From: Gymnogyps californianus
Taxonomy: Eukaryota; Chordata; Aves; Accipitriformes; Cathartidae
DNA: 64,000 nucleotides
Direction of reading: 5' to 3'
Assembly: GCF_018139145.2 (NCBI RefSeq)
Contig: NC_059473.1
Span: forward strand, 8,176,503-8,240,502
Position numbers and translations under genes: made by a program. Positions 11,177 to 22,207 of this stretch are shown here, piece after piece. Numbering within the stretch: the stretch's first letter is position 1; every line of letters starts with the position of its first letter. The notes beneath the pieces are model-generated. The model did no database searches. It was not told where the DNA came from and saw nothing but the letters and a program-made list of their open reading frames with translations.

Positions 11177-14165
11177 CCTTTTGAAACAACACGTAGCTGT
11201 GGTCTTCTCAGATATTTTATGAGTGCCAGTTGCCAAAACAAAACAAAAAAAGAATAAAAATAACCGGTATTTCTGGATAAGGTGAATCAACTGCTAGCCT
11301 GCCTCATCTTTGGTTTATGTACAGTGTTTGATCCGCGTAGCTCTGGGGAGCGTTCTGATCCTGAAACAACTGGAATCCATAAGAGAAAATTGATCCGGTT
11401 TTAAAACGTGGGAGGTGATGTGCCTCACAAGTGCTTTTCATTGAGAAAATGATAATCGAATAAAGTTTCAGTAGCGCTCGAGTGATTAGCTATCGTGTGT
11501 CTGACAGAAAGAATCAGAACAGCTGTCTGCCCCAAACAAAGGGATCCTTCTCGGAGTTTGTTTAGGGCCATGTTATACCACAGGTCTCAGCTTTACAAGT
11601 GTATTTATGGACAACGAAATGTAGTCTCCATGACACTTTAAAAATAGGGAATGGCAAAAAATCCTAATCTGTCAGCAAAGAAGTTTTTCACTGAAAAAGT
11701 GAACAAGTTTTGAATATAGCGTGACTTCACGTGCCTCTCTATTTAAAAGGCAGTCCTAAGGACTTTAATTTCAGAGCGTGCAGCTAATCAGAACCCTGAT
11801 TTTTTTAAAATCACCATGGGAATGTCTACAAATAATAACCATTTCTGCTCAAATTAAAATATAAATGAACTTGTACGTAAACACTGTCATCAACTTTAAT
11901 GTTGAAAATGCTACTGAGCTTTAATGTGTTTTTCTGTCCACTTAGACAGATATTCTGCCCCGATTCATTCTCAGGCACAATACTGGGCCTCAGCATCTGT
12001 TTTGTCCTCATGTAGAAACTGATCCAAAGCCCACAAAAGTCTTACCGAGTTGTGAAATTTGGATCTGATATCCATCTTATTTTACCAGTTTTTAATGAGG
12101 ATTATTGAGGGTGAAATTCACTTCCTTGCATGCCGCAGAAAAAACATTTTAATTAGGAATTCTGTGTTGTTTTTCTCAGCTTTGTCTTCCGTGGCACCTT
12201 CCCATTCCCATGAGTTGAGCCTAAGGTTGGAAGAATGTGAGAATAGGTCCATGTGCCACATCCTGATGCCTCCGAAGGTTACGTAGGTGGAATAGATGTA
12301 CGAGGCAGGCCAGCAAAGCTGGGCTTATCTAGGATTACAAATTCTACACATCACCCGTGTATGGAAAAAATAAAATCATTTAGTGATCGTGTGATAAGAG
12401 CTGGAAAAGAGTAGGAAGATGGGGATGTATAAGGGAAAACAGGAATCAGAATAGGAGTATCTGTATTTTGTCTTCCCTGTGCTTCTGTAGCCCTTAAATC
12501 TGACACTGGAAAGGTCTCTTTCCGTTCTTAGGTGGTGGAATGAGCCATCTCTACGTCTCTGCTACACTCTTCTACTTGCAGCCTGCTCTAGCTGCTTTGG
12601 CGCTCCTTCTGTGGCTGTATGTTTGTCTAACGGGTTTGTGTAGCTTTGATTTAAAATAGGGTATTATTGTTTTTATAATCATTATAGAAGCCAAAATGTT
12701 GCAGACTTCCACAGATGTCTTTAAAATTGGGAATAGATTTTTTTTTGTTTGTGTTTTAAATTCCAAATCACAGGAATGCCAGCTTCTGTGGTTATGAAAT
12801 CCCAAGTACACCCAGCACTTCATAATTCCTGTGCAAAATATACAAAATTACACTTGCAGCCAAGTACTTGTACTCAGGCACAGTCTTAGTGTCATGAGTT
12901 AGATTTTAGGGAAGGTGGTAGCAGAAACGTTGGCATACCTTAACTCAGTATTCAGCATCAAATGCTGAAAAATTTTACTGGCCTTGGGAAACGCCTTCCT
13001 CTTCCAGTGATGCTGTTCATCATGGTTTAAGGTATTCTCGCAGCGTGAAAGGTTTCCCATTCAGTCCTTTGCAAAACAGTAATAAGAATGCATGAAATCA
13101 GTGAAAGTAATTGCTTCTGTCACCTCATTAAGATTTTGTATTAATTTGACTAGCTATAAGTGCTTGTTTATCACAAGGACATTGTTTTTAACTTTGAAAC
13201 ATATTCTGCAGATATTTAACCATGCATTCTTCTTGAGTGAAAAGGGACTACCACCATTTTTTAACCACTGATTCGACGGAGACTGTTTTCATTGAAAGTT
13301 TTGTTGATCTGACTATTTGTGCTTTGTAACGTACAAAACTGAAGTGATTGGGTGTATGCCTTTTTTTAGGAATGATCTATTGCATGAGATGATTAAACCA
13401 ATGGGCCAACTTGTGAACCTCCGACTTGGCGGTTAAGTGTGGTCTATGTTCAGCGTATGGACCTCGGAAGTTTTTCAAGTAACTGTGGAGCCCTTACTTG
13501 CTTAGGTTACCTCTAGCGTAGGGTCTCAGAGGGAGCTCTGTTTGTTGTATCTCTCTGAACCAAAAGGCCATTAACTGGAAGGGTCAAAGGGTTAATGGAA
13601 GAAATAGTCTCCACTTGCCATTATCTTGCAATGTTCTGCGGGAACCGGGGAAACATAACACTTGCTCCCCTGTTTCTGTAGGTGGTTTCTAAAAAGGTGA
13701 CTTCAGTGTTCTGTGACTAAATAAAAGATTAAATGCAAATACAGAGGCCAACAGAAATGAACTTGCTCAAACTGCTAGCGGAGAGCCACGCTCCATTAAA
13801 TGACCACTTTGGTAGCATCAGGTCAAATTCTTCTTAGATGAGTAAAGGTCATAGAGATTGTATTGCTTAATTGCCTAACTTTCTCTTTGTATGCACTGTT
13901 GTTATCCTTTCATGTACTCCAGGAGAAGAGCACTTACTCTCTCTGGGACGTGGGTATATGGAAGATAGAACATGGAGACAGATAAAAGGAAAACTTCAGC
14001 CTAGTATCATATCAGTGATATACTGACCAACTAAATAATTTTCCAGAGTGTTTAAAAATGCTTGAAAAATACTTGAAAGCATTAAAACCAAAACCTGTAG
14101 CTTTCTCCAAGATGCACATATGGTTCTTTAAATAGACAGGAATATGTAAATCTTGCCTCTGTTAA

Positions 14166-14185
14166 AGATTTCTGATCAGAAATCT
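14166..14185. repeat. Perfect 20-bp palindrome
   Basis: The sequence agatttctgatcagaaatct equals its own reverse complement over all 20 positions, with no spacer. It could bind a dimeric protein or extrude a small cruciform, but it may equally be chance. Confidence 0.75.
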
Positions 14186-17100
14186 CGTGAAGCTGTTTTA
14201 CGTGTTATAAATTCTTTTATTAATTATTAATGCTTCTTATAACTTCAGTTTTGATGCATGGTTAGTCTTTTGGAAAAGCAGAAACAAATATAAATCATAA
14301 AGGTAGTCCATGATATGTTGTATAAAAAGGTCACTCACTGATAGAGCGGAACATAACTAAGTAAGGTGACATTATATCAGAAAATTTGGAGAAGATGTTA
14401 TGCGAGAAAGATTAGATTCACTTTTTGACATCGGCATTGCATTTGGTATCCATTCTAGATACGATGTAACAGTTGTGAGGGAGAATGACAGAGGTGTCAA
14501 AAGCCAAAAAGAATAAGGGGAGAGTCCAGACTGAAGGTTTAAAGAGATGATACGCTGATGGTTTGGGGGTTTTTTTCCTTCTTTAGTTTTAGGCTTGTAA
14601 ATCAGATTGGGCTTGTGACAGCCAATGTGAACTGAGTTGTTAGCCACATGAGATAGATTCAGTGTGGATGTGAAAAGGTGAATTGATGCATGAAGTTTAA
14701 GTTTCTTGGTCCAAAGTAGCACTTTTTAATGGAATTTTTAATACTGTGCTAAACATCAAGATAATCTTGATAGCCTCAGTTCAGCTTCCAAACTGCATTT
14801 CCTATATTTGTCTCCGTATTAAAGCTGGCTTAGAACTGAATTTGGAGTAAATTAACTGATTGTGACTTCAGATTAGAATGCATATGCAAAAGCGGATGAT
14901 AATGCATTGATTAAAACTACATATATGCACATATGTATATGTAGAAAGAGTTTATCTAAAGCGTATTACCAAAAGGAGTCTGAAAGAGGAGTGCGTCCTT
15001 TGGTTTTTTTGAGGCTAAACCAGGTTGGAGTCATCACTGATGTTGTTCACAAAGCTATATTCGAAGTTGAATGAAGTACCCTTTTGACAACTTCTGGCTA
15101 AAAATACTTTATGGGCATCAATCTGTAAGGGGTCACAGGGCACGGTGAGGCTGATGGATAGGTAACAAACCAAATACCAGCATTACGCCCAAGGCATTAT
15201 GTATTCTGGCCAACTGTGTAGCTGTGTTGTTCATCCCCAGACCATGTGAATTTGAAGTTAGCTTGAGGTTGTTGACAGCATCAGTTACTGCTGTCACTTG
15301 ATCTCACTAATTCTGACAAGAGACCCAGGTTTGGATAAAACAAAGGGAAGAAGAATTGCTCTCGTCTTTAACATTATCCCAGACGGCTCTGTTCTTTTCT
15401 CCTTTGGCTTCAGTTATTTTGGGTCATACAGTAATTCAGTTTTCCATTTATTTTTTTCATCTCCATTACAGTAAGATGCATTAGTGAACAGGACCACCCT
15501 CTCGTTTCTAAAAGCCTCGCTGTGGAAAATATTTGGCAAAATTCTGCTGTTGTCTTTGTCACCTGTCAGTTTTTCTTTCAGTTTCTTTTCAAATTACACT
15601 ATTTCTTTTCCAATGCATCACTTTCCATATATTAAACACTCCGGTTCTTAAAATTGCAAATGCCTTGACTATTTTATTCCTGCACAATGAATATGGTGAT
15701 TAAAGGGACATTCCACACATGTTAAACTTATGCTAAGCACAGAAGACACTTTGGGGAAAAGCATTAGACTATTCCCAATTGCAATTAAGAGAGAAGACTA
15801 AACTTGTAAAATTTAAACAGTTGTTGAAAACTCTGCCTTCAGTTTGACCCTCATCATATGGTTTCTTACTTCAGTGCACTAAACTAAAATCTGTGATGAG
15901 TCCTGTTAAACAATTGTGCATTGTTAAAAACTTGCTGCAAATTCTTACAACAGCTTTCTTTTTTGTTTGCTGCTGTTGTTGTTTTGTTGTTCTATTTTTA
16001 ACTGAATGTTAGTCTTTTTCTTTCAGTATTTTGATTCATAATGCTGCTTTTGACAGGAAATTCCATACAGCTTGTGAATAAAACCATGTAACTTCTAATA
16101 ACTGTTTAGTTTAATTGTAGAAGGGAAAACAGACTTGAGGTTTTTCTATCATATTCACATCCACGAGTTACTTCTTGCTATGCATGTCCAATAAGAGTTG
16201 CGTAAACTTAACTAAATCGTTTTCTGTCTTTTCAGGTGAATAAATACTGTTCATTAAGATAAACAATTAACTCACTGTTATTCGTTGCAAGGAAAGACAA
16301 ATTAATTTTGTGTCACTACATTGGTGATTTCATAAATAAAATTCACTCCAAGTCATTCTTGACTCTCTAAAAGACTTCAAACATTTCCTTCATTCCTGTG
16401 TAAAAGATCCTTTCTCACTTATTTTGGCTTCTGTGATCTTAAGCCAGCAGACACTGTCTTTTTTTTAAGGTTGGAGGTTAATTGGACAAAGCATTTCTTC
16501 ATTCACGTTTCAATGTCTTCTATCTGATTTTTCACTTTGTGGAAAGTCTTTGAACTTCCATTGGAATGTCAGATCTCTAAAAAGACATTATTCAGGGAAC
16601 CCAAATTTTTTTTTTCCCTACTTCACGGGTTGGGGCAATAAATGATTTTTCGGCTTGTTTCTGAAACTTGCACAGCTAATTCTACCTACTTCAATTATAC
16701 TGGCCACGAGTCTCCAATAACTTGCCTTCTCTTTCATAGAGAGCGGGTGACCTTTTTGACTGGTGCATAAATGAAGGAACAACACGCATGAAGTCTGTCA
16801 AAAGTATTTGTGTGTGGCTGCCAAAGAGGAACCTTATTGGGCAAATGAGAGAGAGAACTGGGGATTGTAAAAGCCGGCGCTGATGCGGCTGCTGGGAATT
16901 TCTGTCAGTGAAGTAGATCAGAGCGTTGTGCTTTTGCAGCCTGTAAGGACTTACTGGGGGAGTAATGGCTCCTGGAAGATTAGCTGTAGCCTACAACGTG
17001 CGCTTGAATGTTGATACCTGTCAACAGCCTTGGAAGAGGGACAAAGGATGCGGCAGAGCACCCGGTTAGCTTTTTGTGACGAGAAGTGGAAGAACATAGT

Positions 17101-20100
17101 ATCCCTTAAAATGCTGTTGAGGGGATTGCAAGATTAGGCAGGGGTGGAGTGATTTGGGTTTGGTTTTTTTTCTTTTTTTTAAATGCACTGCTCTTTAAAT
17201 GCTGAAATGGAATTTTTAAGACCTCAGGAAATTCAGAACCAATTTTTACTACGTTACGTATTTTTAAAAGTTTATCTTATGAATAAACCCTTCCACACAA
17301 AGTTGTCAGTTGTCTTGTAGGAGAATCGTATGTTTTGGAAATAATTTTTTTTATTGCCCGTACTATTTTTAGTCTCTGTTGCAGGCTAAATCACAAATGT
17401 TTTGTAGATGCTGATTTTGTAGTTGTGAAAACATCTGACAGGATAACTTCTAATAGTGATGCACTTCTCTAATCTGTGTTTTCTGACACGGATCTCTTAT
17501 CTTGTCTCTGAAATGGATTTTTTTCGTATTATCTGGCATGCTTTTTTGCCGTACATCTTTGGCACCCAGTAACCCATAGAGAATTTCATTTAAGACAAAA
17601 GAGTGACTCCAGCAGAAAATAAGTGGAGCCTTCTCCTGTGTAAGTTGTAATTGAGGTTATGGCATGGCATATTGCCTTTGGCAGAGTTCTATTACTGAGA
17701 AACTGAAACCATGATTTTGAGGCTGCTGCAGTGTAAGCAAAATGAATTAATTATTAGAGACATAGGAAGAATTAGAGGAAAAGAGAACGGCTTCTTGAGG
17801 GAAATACGATGTATTGACTTTTGGAAGAAGAGAGGAGGAGAGTAAACAACTTAGTAATGGATAATCCACTTTCACGTAACTAATGACTTCTTTGCAGATC
17901 TGCAAGAGTTTTTCTGCTGGTTCGGTTGGCTCTCCAAAGTCTATCAAATGTTTCTTAGAAAATTTATTTTTGTTATATAACTCTTTCTTTGGATTTAACT
18001 GTGACTCTCTGACAAGGGGCTTGTCAGATATCAAGCCACTAATATTGCTGTCTGTAAGGTGGTTTTAAATATATTTTTAAATTAATTGTGAGAGCTCTCA
18101 CCTCAAGAAAAGAAAACAAGTGGAAAAGAAAGAAACAAAACTTGGTTTTTTTGATAAATTAGAGGAAAATACTGGCCTGATTAAGAAAACATTCTAAGTT
18201 TATTATTTAAAGGACATGGAATATGCTACTGAAGTAAATCTTTACAGGTATGTGCCTCTTAATCGTTTGCTGAATCAAGTCTTTCTTTCAGAGGCACACA
18301 GTACTTTAATTTTGAGTTTTTTCTTACTATCTGCTTTGAAAGAATGTTTGTTTACAATCTTGGATGGTCTCTGTGTGAGTTGAGGTCCGTATAGAAAAAT
18401 AACCAATCTGTGTTTGGATTTTCCTGCATCTGCTGATGTAACTTTATACCCTACGAGCTCTCTTCTAGAGATGGCAAGGAGAAGGGTGGGTAATAGGGAC
18501 TATTTGACATGCATAATACGTAGCAAACGTGGCCTTTTCTTATTTTTGCCTGTCTTGCACTTCATTACTTTGTCGTTTACCTTTTCTTTGTTTCTACAGT
18601 TTTATTTTTACAATTTCTCATTGACCTCCATTATTTTGATCAGACATCAGTGCAGTGAAGCCATTATTTGTTATTTTCTGAGGGCTGAGGAGTGCTGTGA
18701 GTCTCCCTACACTGGCAAAAAGTAATTTTTTTATCTCCTTTGAGTATCCTCACATCTCATCCATCTCGCAGTTCCAAAATGTTTAGTTTTGGTAGTAGGA
18801 AGATGCTCTGTGAGTATCACAGGTGGATCTGATCAGTTCAGTCTCTCTTTACTCTGATAAAGGAGGGTGAATCTGTTATCATATCTCATGTTATTCTTCA
18901 GCAGTCCACAGTAATCGGTGCTTATAGTTAAGCCTGCTGCCGCTGCATTTAGTGTTTTTATGTGAGAAAGATTTTGCAAGCATACAATTAGGTCAGAGAT
19001 TTGCATGGTGCTTTTAAGAATTTGCAGTCGTACCCTTATCTCCTTGTTTTGCTCATTAATTTTTAAATAAGAGGGATGTGTATCTACAACTCTCATTTAT
19101 ATACAGCTATAGTTTTCACCTTGTAAGAAAATCTCAGTTTGTCAGAAAATAGGAAAGGGTAAATGTTATCTTTTAGAATCTTTGATATGTCAAGTGAAAC
19201 TGTCTGTGGTGGTATGAAATCTAAGTAACTCTGTCAGTAAAATAGTTAAGAGCCACACTAGAGCAGCTACGAGAAGAGGAAAACTGAGTCTTGTCCTGAA
19301 GTCAAGGCTTAAAATAACTGCAACACACAACTTCTCTATGAGGTCAGAATATGAATTTTGTTGAAAGTCGGTTGGACTTGTGCATTTGAAAAAGATACCT
19401 TTAAAATTGTATGTGGTGTATAATGAAATAGTGTAGATGTTGTAAATGCATGTATTAATATGTTTTAAGTTGGGTTCAGATTGAAATTGTTAGAATGATT
19501 GAAGAAGTATAGGAACAATGATCTCTCAAGTTCTTCCACCAATTTTTTTTTTAATACACTTGATATTTTTATAACAGACTCTAGATTACCTTTCTTTTCA
19601 TGGTGCTAACGCCCTGAATTGAAAATTACGACATAGCTCAAGGATGAGATGGATTGAAGTGCTTTTTATTACTGACTGTTCCCAGGCAAAATGTTTTAAG
19701 CAAACTGGGTAATGGAGGTAAATTACATTATATGGGGTGCTGGCCTTAAAGTGATCTTCCTATTATGCCTTCTGATAAAACAAAATTGCATTTGAGTTGT
19801 GTAAAATGATAAAACAAATGAATAATTGCAGTGTGTAAACAAGAAAACCTGTGTTTTGACCGGTTAAATAAATAAAACAGAAAATCTACAAAGTTGAATA
19901 GGTATTTACTTTAAGATTTGATAGAGGACATCCAGCCTACTGGAAGGCTACTAAAAGAAACCAACTTTTAATTTTGAAGGAGCCTGAAAAACTGACAGAT
20001 ACAAGCTAACAGCTCACCAGAATTCTGTAGCCTTTTGTATCAAAGGGCCTGTGTCACAATTTTGGAAGCGGAGTTTAAAAGTTCAAGTCCCTCACAACCA

Positions 20101-20127
20101 TCTACAAATTTTACCAGTTTTGAAAAA

Positions 20128-20575
20128 AGAAAATGATGCTGGCTGTACTGGATCAGGCTGCAGATGTGTTTAGCCCAGTGGCATGTTGGGGGCCAATGAG
20201 AGTATTTTCGAATCTCAGAATATTCTCCCATCTTCCAGGTATTTGTAACAGAGACTTCCTCAGCCAACGGTAGTGTAATTTTTTTTTAATAACTCTTACA
20301 AGATTTTAGTTTCCTGAATATCTCTTGTTGCTTTTGAACTCGCATAATGCTTCACATTTGTAGCATTCTGTCATATTTTTTCACTGTTTTATTGTATGTG
20401 TAATGAAGAACCATGTCCCCTTGTTTTTTTCTGTTTGGGTTTTTTCCAACCTCCCTGCTGCCTGTTATATTTGACTCTGGTTCTTGCATATGAAGAGGCG
20501 GTGAACAGCTGCTACTTAATCACCTTCTCCAGGCCACTCAAGTTACTATGATCCTTCATCACAATTTTTTAAAGT
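20128..20575 (-). mobile_element. Old CR1-type LINE fragment, 3' region
   Basis: The plus strand carries ggctgtactggatcaggctg at 20141-20160 and tttagcccagt at 20169-20179. These match the reverse complement of the 3' region of CR1 elements seen in turtles, crocodilians and, as old copies, birds. Further along, phrases such as ctgctgcc, ggttcttgcatatgaagagg and accttctcca follow the same order as in those elements. On the minus strand, roughly 20562-20405, a decayed ORF2 C-terminus is readable: GLEKVIK, a stop, then QLFTAS and ARTR. CR1 ORF2 encodes an endonuclease/reverse transcriptase, and this tail lies after the catalytic domains. The copy is 5'-truncated, gapped and dead. The identification is from remembered consensus, not a search. 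Confidence 0.7.
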
Positions 20576-21602
20576 AATAATTATTATAGTTGATATTTTA
20601 AAATATTTTATGTTAATTAATGAAAGAGAGTGGGGGTTTTTTGTATACTTAATGGTTTCTGCATATTGGTTAGGGCTACATGCTGAGTTCCTGGAGCCTT
20701 TAGTGGGGTTTGAAGGAAAACCTACTGGAGTTCTCTGTTATGAGAAGAGGGTGGTGTCCATGTGTTCATATAAACACAGGTAATTACTAGATTGCCGAAG
20801 GGGTGTGTAGAGCTGCATTTTCTTTGTTTTGATTTGTCTTTTTTTACAACTCCAAGGTAATACCTTTGATCTGCTCTCGTGGTTTATGTTGCACCCAGGA
20901 AGCAGCCAGCGCTCTGTTCTCCAGGGTGAGCTTTACCTGTGCAGCTCTTGGGAGAGAGGTCCATCATCTACGTAGCAAGCACCCTTTTTTCTTAATGCAA
21001 TGCTGCTGCTTATGTGGTCTGATAACTCATTTTTCAAAGGGCAGGACGCTATAGTTTATTTCCATCTATTTTACATCATGCATGTTTTGCTTTACATCTG
21101 CCTTAATGTAATTTGCTTTACATTTACCTTAATATGTTGGCTGTAAGAGAGGCGGGCATCCTTCTTAATGTAATTATGGCATATCTCCTGGGGTAGTAAA
21201 CCCTGAGAGTTAGAGTTACGTGCTCTGTGGGATGGGGTAGTTCTGAGGACTGGTAGAGACATACTGAAACCTCCATTACTGGATAAGCTGTCCTTTCTAG
21301 CTGGCATTAAATAACTTGCACAGGAACCTGCCTTAATAAATTACACATTAGTCAGCAGCCACAGCAGAGAGGTCAGTGCCACATGTGTGCCTCTTTATGA
21401 CCTGTATGCTTCATCCGTGTCGTGCCTGGCGTGTTTAGACAGTGTTGATACAAACTTCACAACCTTCTCAGAATCCCTCTCTGAAGAGTAAACTGTAGTC
21501 ACCTGTAGGTGACTCCATCTGGCTGATTTCGTAAAGAACAGACATGGGCAACAAGACAGGATAAAACAGTGGTTTTCATAAAATCTTCATAACAGATGAT
21601 GG

Positions 21603-21745
21603 TTTATTTGAGAAGGATGGCAGGCAAAACAGGAAAGGGAGAAAAAACACTGAGAAAAGAGAATGCTAGTCTACGGTTCATAAAACGGACCTCAGAAGTT
21701 CTCATCGTTGTCTTCCTCATCCTGTGATACTTCTCTTTTCATAAC
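21603..21745 (-). other. Possible terminal exon with poly(A) signal, unrecognised
   Basis: Read on the minus strand, tatccttgtcag ends at 21746 and fits a weak 3' splice site. It is followed by an open reading ending MKREVSQDEEDNDENF at a TGA (21694-21692). The strongly acidic tail is typical of true protein C-termini. A canonical AATAAA lies 85 bases downstream (21608-21603), followed by TG/T-rich sequence. I cannot name a gene. The pyrimidine tract is poor, the peptide is only about 20 residues and the upstream exon is unknown. Chance is the leading alternative. No poly(A) tail follows, so it is not an obvious processed pseudogene. Confidence 0.15.
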
Positions 21746-22186
21746 AGACTGCCTCTGACAAGGATATGGTGTGTTATTTCATAGATAACTTTTTTCAAAA
21801 TTTCCAGTATATATTTTTAAGGATTTTTTTTTTTTAATGTGAATGTGATTGATAAGGTGACGTGGCCCCAGTTCACCAAAGCACTTAAGCGTGGGCTGAA
21901 GAGCCCTGGTGAACAAATGGCTGGTAAGGGAAGTTCTCTAGTGGTCTGATTTAAAAATCCATTTTTCTTTTTGCTGGTATCCCATTTTCCTGCAAACTGC
22001 CATCTTTTAGCACTAAGGTTCCCTTGCCTTCAACATAACATTGTAGCGTTAGAAGAACTGGTGTTTGGGCTGGCTTTGCAGGATACAATTTGGAAGAATT
22101 TAGTGCCGCTAAGCTGCAGCACTGTGCACTTTCCTTCTCAATTTGCTTGGTTTAACAGTTTGAAAATTGGTCATTGGGCCCCGAGG

Positions 22187-22207
22187 GAGAGAGAGAGAGA
22201 TATATAT
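22187..22207 (+). repeat. (GA)7(TA)n microsatellite
   Basis: Seven GA units run directly into a short TATATAT. It is a compound dinucleotide repeat. Confidence 0.85.

Larger units (their letters stand above)
10420..20127. other. Gene-free AT-rich DNA
   Basis: No coding exon, RNA gene or transposon is recognised. An AT-rich patch at 10530-10590 contains ataataactaa twice and several TAAT cores. Other landmarks are a T18 run at 11159-11176, a perfect 20-bp palindrome at 14166-14185 and a TTG-rich patch at 15958-15993. Frames such as 14372-14722 on the minus strand (116 codons) have no domain-like features. Confidence 0.6.

Noticed and set aside
14372..14722. 116-codon minus-strand frame
   Set aside because: Composition reflects local base content. 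No signal peptide, domain or family match.
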